DNA of 64,000 nt, taken from the NCBI GenBank assembly GCA_016617855.1, contig JAECUM010006675.1, forward strand, positions 2,501 to 66,500, read 5' to 3'. Under the pieces are notes generated by a model that saw only the letters and a list, made by a program, of their open reading frames with translations, had not been told where the DNA came from and did not search any database. This stretch comes from Megalonaias nervosa (taxonomy: Eukaryota > Mollusca > Bivalvia > Unionida > Unionidae). How positions within the stretch are numbered: position 1 is the stretch's first letter; every line of letters starts with the position of its first letter. The position numbers were made by a program, and so were the translations under genes. This document shows positions 41,592 to 53,232 of this stretch, one piece after another.

Positions 41592-43151
41592 TACTAAATT
41601 GCCCCCACGCAGAAGAAATTGATGACAACCCCATTCTTCATGAAGAAGTAGAAATTGCAGTTAGGTCACTAAAGAAAGGAAAGTCAGCCGGCATTGACAA
41701 TATACCAGCAGAGCTCATTCAAGCAGGGGGAGAAGAGATAGTCACAGTCCTAACAACAGTCTTCAACAAGATATGGCAGACAGGAGAATGGCCCACCACA
41801 TGGACTCAATCCTTGGTCATCGTGCTCCCCAAGAAAGAAAACCTGCAGCGATGCCAAAACTACAGAACCATCAGTTTGATCAGTCACCCGAGCAAAGTCA
41901 TGCTGAAGATAATTCTCAACAGACTAAAGCCTCAAGCAAAAAAAAAAAATTATTGCTGAAGAGCAGGCAGGCTTCCGTGTAGGAAGGAGCACCACAGAAC
42001 AAATCTTCAATCTCAGACTCCTTTGCGAGAAATACCTTCAGCATCAGCAGAATCTATACCATGTCTTTATAGATTTCAACAAGGTCTTTGATAGGGTATG
42101 ACATGCAGCTTTATGGGCAACTATGAGGAAGTACAACATCAGCCCAAACCTGGTGCAGGTTGTTGAGCACCTCTATGACAAAGCCACCAGTGCTGTTCTC
42201 ATCAATGGTAGCAGAAGAGATTGGTTTCGAACAACAGTTGGAGTCAGACAGGGATGTATACTGTCACCTACACCCTTCAACATTTTCCTGGAAAGGATCA
42301 TGGAGGATGCCTTGCATGACCACAAAGGCACTGTCAGCATCGGAGAAAGAACAGTCCCCAGCCTTCGATTCGCAGATGATATTGATGCTTTAGCAGGTGA
42401 TGAAAAAGAACTGGCTGACTTGGTTGAGCGCCACGACACAACCTCCACAGGATACGGTATGGAGATTAGCGCCGAAAAAAACCAAACCGATGACAAAGAA
42501 CACTAATGGCATTAGTGCAGAAATAAAGGTCAGTGGACAGAAACTGGAAAGAGTCACAAGCTTCAAGTACTTGGGATCAATTATCACAGATGAGGGCTCC
42601 AAACCATAACTACTTTGCAGGATTGCCCAGACAACAGCAGCAATAACAACGCTGAGACCACTGTGGAAAGGTACCAATTTGCTTTTGGTTCCAAAATAAA
42701 ACTGATGCGCTGAAATGTCATATCCATCTTTCTGTATGCTTGTGAAACATGGACGCTCACATCAGATCTACAAAGAAGGATTCAAACCTTCGAAATGAGA
42801 TGCTACCGCAAGATCTTGGGCATCTCATACATTGACCATGTAACTAACGAAGACGTCCACAACAGGATTCAACAAGCCATTGGATCCTATGAAGACCTCT
42901 TGACCACTGTAAAAAAGCACAAACTGAAGTGGTACGGTCATGTGTCAAGATCATCTGGACTAGTAAAAACAATCTTGCAAGGCACAGTGCGAGGTTGCAG
43001 AAGAAGAGGCGTACAGAAAAAGAGGTGGGAAGACAACAATATGGAGTGGACAGGCATGGGATTTGGAGATTTCCAAAGGGAGGTAGAGAACTGTGGTGCC
43101 CCAACGACCTCTTAGGTTAAAGGATTGATGTTGATGATGTTGATGTTGTTG
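41592..43151 (+). mobile_element. 5'-truncated LINE inserted in gypsy RT
   Basis: Broken RT frames run in order: KKGKSAGIDNIPAELIQAGG, then LVIVLPKKENLQRCQNYRTI, then GVRQGCILSPTPFNIFLERI, then the active site LRFADDIDAL, then FKYLGSIITDEGS and a C-terminal RKILGISYIDHVTNEDVHNR segment. The end carries a TTGATG-rich tail. The 10-bp duplication ATTTTGGCAG (41582-41591 and 43152-43161) marks the insertion. The clade is not certain; the tail and motif style suit RTE-like LINEs. Confidence 0.9.
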
Positions 43152-43161
43152 ATTTTGGCAG

Positions 43162-44200
43162 ATTCCTCTTGATCCAGACACAAAACACAAGTCAGCTTTC
43201 ATAACACATAATGGATGATATCAATTTAAAAAACTTCTGTTTGACTTGGTATCATCACTCATGAGTTTCCAAATGGTTCTAAGAGAGGTGTTACGGGGGC
43301 TTTCATGGAAAAATGCTATGTGTTACATAGATACTAACCTTGTCTTTAGTCCGAGTTTTTTCTAACACACCTACAAGAAATTTTCAACCGACTCAGGTAT
43401 GCAGATTTAATATTAAAACCATCAAAATGTAAATTTGCCACAAGAAAAGTGAAATATTTGGGACTTGTTACATCCAAAGATGGAATTAAACTTGACAAAG
43501 ACAAACTTAAAGCTGTGACAAACTTACCTACAACAAAGAATGACCACGATGTGAGTAGCTTCCTAGGACTATGCAACTATTCAGTCAGTTTATTAGCTGC
43601 TGCAACGACATCAGTGCTCCTCTAAACAAGCTCTTATAAAAGGATGTAAAATTTACATGGACAACTGATTGTGAAAGGGCACTTAAAAAACTGATTACTG
43701 CAATGACAACAGCACCTGTTCTGACAAATCGAAAGATGAGCAAACTGTTCATACTATCTACCTATGCCTCCGGAAATGTGATTAGCTATATACTTGCACA
43801 GAAAGATCATCTGGGAATAGAACACCCAATAATTTATGCAGGGAGATCAATACGCGATGTGAAACGCAAATGGGCAATAACAGAGCATTAATGCTTAGCA
43901 TTAGCGGAAGTAATACGATATTATAGACACTTTCTTGAGTATCAAAAATTTACTTTGATAACGGACCATGTTGCAAATTTAATGGCTACAAAATATAAAA
44001 CAAAATGCAGGTCGCCTTAGGAGATGGAGCTTGCTGCAAGGATGTCAACATGACGTAATTCATAAAGCTGGCAGGAGTCACCATAATGCAGATGTATTAT
44101 CTAGAATCCCATGTGACCAACAACCTGAGGATGATGACACTGACTGGTATTATCTAGAATCCCATATGACCAACAACCTGAGGATGATGACACTGACTGG
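43162..44200 (+). pseudogene. Reverse transcriptase 3' part and RNase H
   Basis: It continues the interrupted RT with IPLDPDTKHKSAFITHNG, the active-site region CYIDT (a changed YxDD), FLGLCNYS and RNase H segments including LSTYASGNVISYILAQKD and TLITDHVANLMA. Several shifts. The end has a 53-bp tandem duplication. Confidence 0.85.
44095..44200 (+). repeat. 53-bp tandem duplication
   Basis: Units 44095-44147 and 44148-44200 differ at one base (CCCATGTGAC versus CCCATATGAC). It shifts the frame at the RNase H-integrase junction. Confidence 0.95.
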
Positions 44201-44309
44201 GATATAGGTGCTGTTTTCGGTAAGGAAACAGAAGAATTGAAACCTGTCATGACTACATTGGAATATACAGTACACATTCCAAACATGGAGACTGATATCC
44301 ACACAGCTG

Positions 44310-45700
44310 TTTACTGCATCAGGATCAAGCTAATGACTCTCAGCAAGTGATAAATCTTCTTTCTAACAGACTACAAGAGGACAAGAAGCAACAATCACTG
44401 CGTCCTGATTTGGCCCATATCAAACCATACTTGGAATCAGGGCAGCTACCAGAATACAAACAACAAGCAATTAAAACTGTTGCAGATAGCCAGCAGCATA
44501 TCATATTAGATGGGTTGATTTATCACCTGTGGGACCAAAGAGCCAGAAAAATTCCAAGAGATATGCGAATTAAAAAGTAGCTTGCAATACCAACATCACT
44601 TCATTTGGATATACTTGAAGCCTGCCATGATTCTATCACAGGTGGAGCATATCAAGGTTTTGATCAGTATCATCAAAATAATACTGGCCAAAAATGTACT
44701 CTCAGATACGGGACAATGTTCAAAGCCGTGTATCCTGTCAGCAAGCGAAACAGCCTTCCCATTCTGCCAAAGCACCCCTTCACCCTATGCCATCAGTATC
44801 AATTTTGAACACTAGCACATGGACATTCGTGGACATCGCACTAAAACTCCAGAAATGTTTCAGCATATTCTACTTTGTGTGGACAGCTTCAGTGGCTTTG
44901 TTGAATCATTCCATTTAAGGTCCCAGGAAGCTACTGAAATTGCAGACATGCTGTACAGAGACATTATATGTCGTTATGGTGCGCAAAATCACTTGTCTCA
45001 GATTGAGGTCAGAATCTTTTGTCAAAGATTATCTCAGAGTTGTGCAAAGAGATGGAAATGAAATGTTATTATACATCGCCATACCACCCTGAAACCAATA
45101 GCACTTGCAAATGCTTCCATAGAACATTTTGTACAATCTATATGAACTTACATTGATGAACAACTGCAAAACTGGACTGCCGTGTTGCCAGGCATTTTCA
45201 TGGCTTATCGGTAAACAAAGAGTACAAATTCTACTGGTTTTTCTCCATATGAACTTGTTTTTGGATATGAAATGTGTCTTCCTTTATATGTTACATTGGA
45301 TTCAATTGAAAAAGGACAAATATCAGGGTCAGCACTTGAATATTTTCAGAAGTTGAAAAACAAACTTCATGTTTTGAACAAAGCAGCACAAGATAACATT
45401 GGAAGAAAACAGAAACAATACAAGGAATATTTCGATCATAAAGCAGCTGAACCAATCTTCTACTTGAGTCAACGTGCATGGTTACATAATCCAAAAGTAT
45501 CTGTTGGGAAATCTTCAAAATTCCACAACAAAAATGGACTGGATCATTTTATATCAGTGATATTGGAGCTAACCACACATGTTTTGCGTGATTGCAGTAC
45601 TCACAAGCTGCAGAGAGCTTTAATTCATGCCAATCGCTTGAAGGTATATAATGATCCGACGCTTCGAGAGCAGCACTCTTTGACTGAACAGCCAGAAAGA
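44310..45700 (+). pseudogene. Integrase of the chromodomain gypsy element
   Basis: The zinc domain region shows HLDILEACHDSITGGAYQGF; the core has LCVDSFSGFVESF with the first Asp; further frames carry a degraded second-Asp region and a GFSPYELVFGYE-like block split over frames; then VLNKAAQDNIGRKQKQYKEY. Several shifts and stops. Confidence 0.8.
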
Positions 45701-45719
45701 GGTCATGGTGACCCATTGA

Positions 45720-46115
45720 TTGCACCAGAGAGAGAAAGAGAGAGAGCCCTTCCGGGAAGAGGATTCAATGGGATCTACGAACGTCCCATCCCCTGGATCA
45801 GACCAGCCAGAACTATCGAGGGACCCATCCCGAGAGTTAACACAAGACTGGGGAATAGTAGCACAACTATTTCCATGTGCAAGACATCGTGGGAAAAAAG
45901 TCTACAAAGTGATGTGGCAGAACTATTCGAAAACAACTTGGGAACCAGCAGAAAATTTACCCGACGTTTTGGTTCAAGATTTTCATATCAACAGAACTCT
46001 AAAAAGAAAATGCGAAACTCTAACAAACGGTCATAAAATGGTGAGATTCATATGGAAAATAAGGCCTGGCTCAGGACTTCAAATAAACAGTTTAAACTTA
46101 ACTGTACCAATGTAA
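45720..46115 (+). pseudogene. Integrase C-terminal chromodomain
   Basis: The frame carries GKKVYKVMWQNYSKTTWEP and AENLPDVLVQDFH, a clear chromodomain with aromatic-cage-like residues, as used by chromoviral integrases to target histone-marked chromatin. Confidence 0.85.
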
Positions 46116-46774
46116 TATAATTTTGGAATTTTTCTCTGCAGACTATCTTCTGACTTTCCTATAACCTTGTTTTTCTACAAACCCCATAATATGACACTGG
46201 TAGATTTGTATAACTGTGGAATCTTGACTATTTTAATTCAGTCTCTTCTAAAGCCCTAATCTGCCTAAAGAAACTATTTCCATGTGTGTCACATGAACAC
46301 CTTAAAACAAATGAAGCTTTCTTGCAAATGAAAGTGGCATTTGCTTTAAGTAACATTTATATTAGTTCATTGAAAGATTCAAACTTTGAATGAAACTTAA
46401 TTTTGTTACATAGGTATAGTATACAATTACTGCAATTAAAAGTGAACTCCAGCAGATTCACGTGCATTTCCGGATTTAAAATTTTGGATTCTTGTAACAC
46501 TTGAACATTAACTGATTCAGGTTTTGATTATCTTCATAACACTGAAAGTTGTATCTTTTATCAGTTTATTCATTTTAAATTATGAAACAAAATTTATTCT
46601 ATATTTAGAAACCTTTCTGCTCACATTTATAGTACTACTTTTTGCATCATTACTATATAACTTTACAGTAGGAATTTTAGGTTTGTAGTTGTTATTGTAT
46701 GTATGACATGACTTATTTTGTAATAAAATTTCTTAACTAAATTTTCGGACCAAATTTTAGAACTGAGGAGGAAA
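46116..46774 (+). other. 3' untranslated internal region and polypurine tract
   Basis: No domain seen. AACTGAGGAGGAAA just before the LTR at 46775 is a good polypurine tract. Confidence 0.65.
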
Positions 46775-47414
46775 TGTAGTAGGGACAGTTGATATGATAT
46801 AATTGTTTCAGATTTTCTAGTCATGTTGAATAGAAACCAGATTTCAAGAAATGTTCTGCGTCTGCAGTCTAACAAAATACAAGCAGAATCTTTACAGCAC
46901 ACTCAACCCATGGCCTTACGGACATTAATCATTTGGCTTAACAGGTCTAGCTCTATGGTCTATGTAGTAAGTGAGAACAACAGACATTTGTGTTTATGTA
47001 AATTAATTAAATGATTATTTACAGGACTTACAATTAGTTTTAGATTTGAAAATGTTGATGATATTAGAGACAAGATAGTAGATTAAGTGGCTCTAATTAG
47101 CAGTAGTAACTTGTATATAGTTTTAAAGGAAATAGATATTTTATACTTGAACTCTGCCAATCTCTGCCAATCCTTACACCTAAAAGTACATTTATTTAAC
47201 ATTTTATATTTTGAGGGAGAGGTTGAAAGTTAGTGTGAGTCTGATCTGATATGTAGCAATCATTTATATGTTTTCAAATCAACTTCTGGACAACTCATTA
47301 GTCAGATTTCAATGATTTAGTTTATCATAAGAAATACAGATTTGTGTATCTGAAACAATCAGCCAATTAGAGAAATTTTGTATCAGGATGTCTCCTGCGA
47401 ATTCTGTGAGGCTG

Positions 47415-47487
<73 letters not shown>

Positions 47488-47638
47488 GAGGCAGCAAAGG
47501 TTAGAGAGGGCTTTTTTGAATTTGAATTTGGTGTAGCAAAAGGAAACCATTAACTATGTAGCCTAGACATTTATTTGTTTGCTCTACCAGCTAATATCCC
47601 AAAATAGCTGTCCCCACCCAACATCCAAAACTACAACG
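46775..47638 (+). repeat. Right LTR of the chromodomain gypsy element
   Basis: It starts TGTAGTAGGGACAG. A TA run at 47417-47468 and a CA run to 47486 lie in the unmatched middle (about 47305-47515). Confidence 0.85.
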
Positions 47639-47674
47639 TAAATCATTACACTTATACCATACTATAGCTTTCAG

Positions 47675-47788
47675 ATAGAAGTAAGAATTCATGTTCATCA
47701 AGTTTGTTTGTGGAGTCAGGCAAAATGGGATAATAGACAGGGAAGATCTGGAAGAGGTGATAGCAGAGGTGTTGGAAGAGGAAGTACT
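47675..47788 (+). CDS. Possible exon, two open frames
   Basis: After a CTATAGCTTTCAG acceptor, one frame reads an Arg/Gly-rich stretch (GRSGRGDSRGVGRGSTGHG), while another reads an acidic stretch (DREDLEEVIAEVLEEEVL). Both look protein-like, so the true frame is unknown; the donor is not clear. It lies just beyond the gypsy element. Confidence 0.25.
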
Positions 47789-48445
47789 GGTCATGGAAAC
47801 AGCAGATTAAGCCCTGACCATTGATTACACAAGGAAAGCTTGAATGCAGGTATGAATATTTAATTTCACTGGCACACTAAAGTATTGAAATAGCATAAAA
47901 AGACAAAGGAAAGTGATGAGAACTTTCTTATACTGGATCAATGATTTACTGGATAATAATCAGCATTTAGTCAGATATGTGGTTGAAATTTGCTTATGGG
48001 TTTAACTCCCACCCTTGTCAATGGGAATTAAACTATTGCTCATAACCTGCAAACTAGAGATACATGTATGGAATCTCCTGCCAATTATTCATATAGAAAC
48101 TTACTGTTCATGATAAGAAAAATCAGATGTGCAAATGATACTGGTTCCCACTTCCTGGAGTCATTCTCTGTATCGTTCATGTGTGCAAGAAATATTAGCT
48201 TCAGTGTACGTCCTTATCAACACCCCTACCCTCCCACCCATTGGCCCCTGCTCCTAACATGGAGAATATTGGCATCCCTGTATTTTAGCCATATTTAAAA
48301 TAACAGGGCATAGAGAGATAAATTCAGATATTGAACTGCAATAAGCCTATTACTCTATTTGTACCACCACCATACCTAAACTACCCACTTTACACACAAA
48401 GCACATGTGATAAAGCCTCAGGGTCACTAATTGTAAATTATTCAG

Positions 48446-48556
48446 ATCTCACCCTATACCATTTTTTTATTAATAATGAAAATGAAAGAAACAAGAATGC
48501 ATATTTGCACCTAACATTAGAGCATATACAAATGGATGAGATTGATATTAAACCGG
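48446..48556 (+). CDS. Candidate host exon, phase 1 to phase 1
   Basis: A TTATTCAG acceptor precedes 111 bp with one open phase-1 frame (LTLYHFFINNENERNK, then LEHIQMDEIDIKP), and a strong donor G|GTAAGTAA follows. It joins in phase to the microexon at 49034. The protein family is not recognised; it is charged and looks globular. Confidence 0.55.
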
Positions 48557-49033
48557 GTAAGTAATGGAATTAGTGTTTCACAAACACAAGACTTCCAGTT
48601 CAAGGTGAATTTGAAAATTTATCTAGTATGAGAATCAAAACAGCTGATCAGAAAAAATTTGAAATATGATTTCTGTTTGACTCCAAAGTTAAATATCTAT
48701 TTTCTTGGAATTGTTTGAAAGTCAGAATAGACACTTTTTTATTTCAAAAAAGCTGTTTTTATAGCAACTTGACTCTTAATTGGACTCTTCGCACTAAAAT
48801 ACAGAGAACACCATGTTCTCAAAAAGACTATGTCTTAAATGTAAACATGTATAGAGTTCACCCAAATTAGATGTATTTCTTTGGCTTCTATGATCAACTA
48901 TTATACAGCTAAAGTTCCATACAAATATTTAATCCATTCTATTTCGTAGCAGCAGCATCTGACAAAACTTGTTGACATTTATTATTTGTATAAAGATATG
49001 CCGTTAGTAATATTATTTTTCTTTTTTATGCAG

Positions 49034-49048
49034 GGAATCTTATTGAGT
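49034..49048 (+). CDS. Candidate 15-nt microexon
   Basis: Acceptor TTTTTTATGCAG and perfect donor GTAAGT flank GGAATCTTATTGAGT. It starts and ends in phase 1, matching the exons at 48446 and 49351, and adds the residues GNLI-E. A longer open stretch runs past the donor but has no better donor. Confidence 0.45.
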
Positions 49049-49350
49049 GTAAGTGTAGAGAAGGCAGTGGTCCAAGAGAAGCAGTCATATTTGACACCAA
49101 TAAACCAGCAGAGCCAAGATGGTGGATCTCACCCCTAACCATCAGCAGACATTTCAGACTGGTTTGTCTACACTAGGCGCTGACAAACACCCATTGAAAG
49201 GGAAAGGAAATGCAGCTTGGAGTCAAGGGAATACAGCATTTCCACACTTTCAGTAAGAACTGCTCTTCAACATTACCTGCTAAAATCATCCACACTTAAA
49301 TATATCTCAACTTTTAATATCAACCTATTTACTTTACATTTTTTTGTCAG

Positions 49351-49408
49351 ATGAGTATGTGCTATCATCATATGCACCAAGATATATTCTTACTCAAGCC
49401 CCAAAAAG
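49351..49408 (+). CDS. Candidate host exon, phase 1 to phase 2
   Basis: The acceptor ACATTTTTTTGTCAG and donor AAAAAG|GTAGAA enclose 58 bp reading EYVLSSYAPRYILTQAPK in phase 1. Its phases agree with neighbours on both sides. The family is not recognised. Confidence 0.55.
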
Positions 49409-50108
49409 GTAGAATAGTTCTGCTGTGTACGCTATTAATGTATCCATCATACAACACAAATCCATGTAGTATTCCCAATAACTACAAATGCACCTATCCA
49501 TTTCCATTGTTATTTCAGGGTTTGGTCTCAATCAGCTTTTTCTTTGCTGTCTTTTGTATACTTGAGTCATTTTAAAAAAATCGTTTTAATTACTGATACT
49601 GCTAACATGTGATAATGAATGAATGAAAAGCAACTATTTACCATCATGCTGCACTGTCTTTCTACCCCACCCCCCAAATTATGTTTATATATGCTTGCTT
49701 ATAAGTTGAGTCAAACCGCAAACAAAAAAGATCCTGATCTGCCATAGCATAATGCACCTGCAGATCAGGCTTGTGTTGTTTGTTCTACCTATTACTCCAA
49801 ACAACCTGCACATACCCAGATCTGCTGGGACATTATGCAGTGGCAGATCTGGGTCTGTGCAGTTTACAGTTAGACTTTACTTATAAGTGAGTACCAGTCT
49901 ATATATGGTACTTCAGCTTGAATGCAGTCTATTTCTTATGTTGTTGCCTTAGTACGACTGGGATTATGAAACAACTGATTGTCAACATTTCTCAGCTTTA
50001 TATTGATTAATATATATTGGTTGAATGAAAGATATAAAATGAAAGATGAAGTTTTGTTGCTTCATACCATAAGGTTTACAAGAACTGAATCTTTTTTTCT
50101 GGCTTCAG

Positions 50109-50193
50109 TGTACTAGTGTTTGATGAGGCAGTATTAGCACTTGCCAGACTGTATAGGAATGATGTGTTGGTTCTTGACCATGAAGCAGACTGA
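50109..50193 (+). CDS. Candidate terminal exon
   Basis: A TTTTTTTCTGGCTTCAG acceptor is followed by a phase-2 frame reading VLVFDEAVLALARLYR, then NDVLVLDHEAD and a TGA. It completes the 49351 exon in phase. Confidence 0.5.
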
Positions 50194-51179
50194 ACAAAAG
50201 TGAACTGACTCCAAACATATCAACAGTTCATCCTATGGCTGACTAGGTGCAGGGGAGAGAAGAGTTATTCCAAGTTGTGTTGGGCAGATCAGCGACATGT
50301 AATCTGATTCCTATTGACAGTACAGGAAATTCCTTCTAGACAGACTGGCATAGTATATTTTAATTTGTGTACAAATGTGTTATTGACATAAAATATACAG
50401 TCTGGTACCATATATCTATTTTATTTTTTCTGTCGCAGTAATATATTTGATTTTCCAATCTGCATGTTTCCAAATGGAAAAGGCAAAAATCCATATAATT
50501 TGAACATACCTACTGTCCAAGATATGTAAATTTGACTTGTTTTCCAGTAATATATTCTTGTAATATATTAGATCAGCATGTACTTCTGTTCATCATTTTT
50601 AGGATGAACATTTGAAACAGTCAAGTTTCTCTGCAAAGAGCAGTTCCATTTAAACATACATGTTACCCAGGGAAGGCAGTTTTTAAATAATATATACTGG
50701 GTGCTTGGATCACATGAAAATGGTAGAATATTCTAAACTGCATATATGGGTGGCTACTCTATATTTGAAAATGACTTTCCTTGGTCACTAACAGCCCAAA
50801 AAAGAATGTTCTACATTCATTAGAAACCATTTCTGATGAAGAAAAATATCAAATTTCAAACCTATCCCATAATGTGACATAAAATTTCACTTTGAATGAT
50901 ATTTTGAAATTGGCATCCACAATGTGTTTTTATTACTAGTACTCATAAAACTGAATAAATTTAAGAAAGGCATACATTATCTTATGATTTTGTGCATACT
51001 ACAAGCGGCATATTAGAATAATTTTTACTATGAACCTTTGAAAAAGAAGTGGTTTAATGCTCCTTATTTGCAGCAGAAGAAAATATAAGCTTTGCTACAG
51101 TCTGTAGATTAGACATAAATACAAAGTTCCTATTTTACACAGAAAATATATTGTTGTAAGAAAACCTTCCTTTTGTTCA

Positions 51180-51275
51180 TAAGAGTATATTGGACAGATG
51201 TGAGCATATTTGACAGATGTGAGTATATTGGACAGATGTGAGCATATTTGACAGATGTGAGTATATTGGACAGAT
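51180..51275. repeat. Tandem repeat, about 36-bp period
   Basis: About two and a half units of alternating TATTGGACAGATGTGAG and CATATTTGACAGATGTGAG. Confidence 0.9.
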
Positions 51276-51894
51276 TAGAGACGTCTTCATTTTCTTGCAT
51301 GAATAGCATATATTCGCAAATGTTATTCACTCAATATCTGGATTGTTTGGTTTTCCAGATGGAGGACCATTAGAAAGATTTTATGTTTCATGAGTAAAAT
51401 ACTGAATTTGGGATTCAATTATGAAAGACAATGAAATAAGTTTAATTTGAGATTGTAAAGCCATGTACACTGGAATCAAAGCACCCTGAGAACCCCTACA
51501 AAATCAAATTAAAATTGTTCAGTTTCTTCGCATTTGTAAAATTTAACCACTCAAATAGTTTAACAACAGTGCCAGACTCATGGAATTTGCTTTCTCCTTG
51601 AAACCATCTCAGCTGCGCATTATTTGGGTCTGACTGGTACCAGATGGATATTCTTGGATCCTGTGAGTCTATTTCCTTCCTTTGCTTTGTTCCCGAATTG
51701 TCTCCTAGCCTCTTGAGGATGATCTTTTTCCTGCTGGAATATATGTATGGACCCTTTACTTCTTAGCTGGATATATAACATAATATCCACATTTTTTTTA
51801 ATGTTGCTTGATACCTATCAAAATAATATGCATATATTGCTATAGAAATGTCTCCAAATTATGGGTATTGAATGAAGGTAAACATTTTTAACTT

Positions 51895-52062
51895 CACCTC
51901 GGTACATGTGGCTTGAGTCTCAGGTTCATTCAATGTGGATATGTGAGAGAGCTTCTCAGTAGTTTCGCATGGGTCAGTGAGTATTCCTGGCTTCTTCCTC
52001 CACCAAATATATTGGCTGTGATGTATTTCCTATCATGTACGATAGCATTAAATCCATAACAT
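51895..52062 (+). mobile_element. Decayed SINE, family 1
   Basis: The body after the tRNA-like head is recognisable (AGAGAGCTTCTCAGTAG, TTCTTCCTCCACCA, ATTGGCTGTGATGTAT) with many changes from the copy at 39553. Confidence 0.65.
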
Positions 52063-52069
52063 CATGCAG

Positions 52070-52224
52070 ATGAAAATGGCTTGGACTTTTGGATTACAAA
52101 ATTCGATACTGTACCAAATGAGCTACAGCTTCTTGTAGTGGATAAGTATCATACCAAAAAAATAGCAGTGGAAATACAAAGCATACTAGATGACTTTAAA
52201 TTGGATAATGAAGTACTTTTCTAG
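52070..52224 (+). CDS. Candidate terminal exon, 50 codons
   Basis: An ATCATGCAG acceptor directly follows the SINE remnant. The phase-1 frame reads NGLDFWITKFDTVPNELQ, a middle rich in hydrophobic and charged residues, and DDFKLDNEVLF before a TAG. It is clearly protein-like and balanced in composition. It could be an alternative last exon of the gene with exons at 48446-50193. No family recognised. Confidence 0.5.
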
Positions 52225-53118
52225 ATCGTTGAAAAGTAAAGTATTGCTCTTTACGAATAGATAACTCTAATGATCTTTTTGTATAAGCAATACCTCTGAG
52301 CATAGGAAAGTTTCACCAATTTGTTTTATTTCTGTGGAAGGATGTCTTCCTTCCAATCTTTGGATATGTAAATGAAATTGTACAAACATACAATTTCACA
52401 ACATTAACAAAATGGATTATATTGTAAGGAAATTAGATTTATTTGTACCATGATATTCCAAGCAAAAATATACATTAAAATTTTGAAATATAAAGTATTA
52501 ATCACACAATATCTCATTAATTGTTGTAAGGGAAAGGTCTCTTGACATATCTGCTGTTGTCAATGGCAACCAAGATATTGCGAATCCTATATGCAGTTGG
52601 TGTGTATGTAAAACATTTGGCACAATAAAGCAATATCAGGTTGTGGACCACTTCTATGTCAACAGTATTCCTGTAACACGAAATAAGACATACCTAAAAT
52701 GAGGTTATGTTTATTCTAATATTGCAGTATGTAATAGAAAATACAAAGTATTTACCTTAAAGTTTAAAATTTATATTGCCAGTGTGCTAAGAATACATGT
52801 ACCTAGTAAATTACAATATAGCTATCTGCTAACTGTCTTAGAAATTCAAATTAAAGTAGACTTGTATATTCATGTACATCTTTGTAATAAAGCAGTATAG
52901 TAAGCTTGTTATGTATAATTCAAGGTGACTAGCAATAAGTGCATAATCATCACACAATTTGAAAGCATTACAGACAAAGGTGGAACAAAATAAACACCTC
53001 CATAGCAGCACAGTTGATGAGATCATTGGTACAGTGTGTGCATGACATACATTCACAGGAAATGTGTTGAAATGAATGGCATGTACCTTAAATTTGTGCA
53101 AAAGTTGTTAATCCTCAG

Positions 53119-53232
53119 ATGACAGTGCTATTGAATGCTTTGACCACTCTTACAACCTTTCTAGTCATTCTGGACTTTTGGGATCTTCTTGGAGTTTGTC
53201 ATGTGAAGACTCAACTGGTCCCTTGCAATCAG
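53119..53232 (+). CDS. Candidate host exon, phase 1 to phase 1
   Basis: The acceptor TTAATCCTCAG and donor CAATCAG|GTAGGA enclose 114 bp. The phase-1 frame reads a Ser-rich stretch (SYNLSSHSGLLGSSWSLS) with no stop. The partner exons are not known. Confidence 0.4.

Larger units (their letters stand above)
38019..47638 (+). mobile_element. Chromodomain Ty3/gypsy retrotransposon with nested SINE and LINE
   Basis: Direct LTRs (38019-38936 and 46775-47638) enclose gag, protease, RT-RNase H, integrase and a chromodomain on the plus strand, all with multiple stops and shifts. A SINE sits in gag (39553-39805) and a LINE in RT (41592-43151), both with target duplications, so they came later. Flanks are ATAAA on the left and GTAAA or TAAAT on the right, only a near match. 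Total about 9.6 kb, about 7.8 kb without inserts. Confidence 0.9.
50194..52069. other. Intergenic or intronic
   Basis: AT-rich, with no exon recognised. It holds a tandem repeat at 51180-51275 and a decayed SINE at 51895-52062. Confidence 0.5.

Noticed and set aside
38014..47643. Target duplication of the chromodomain gypsy element (ATAAA versus GTAAA or TAAAT)
   Set aside because: Not an exact match at the LTR borders, so not claimed.
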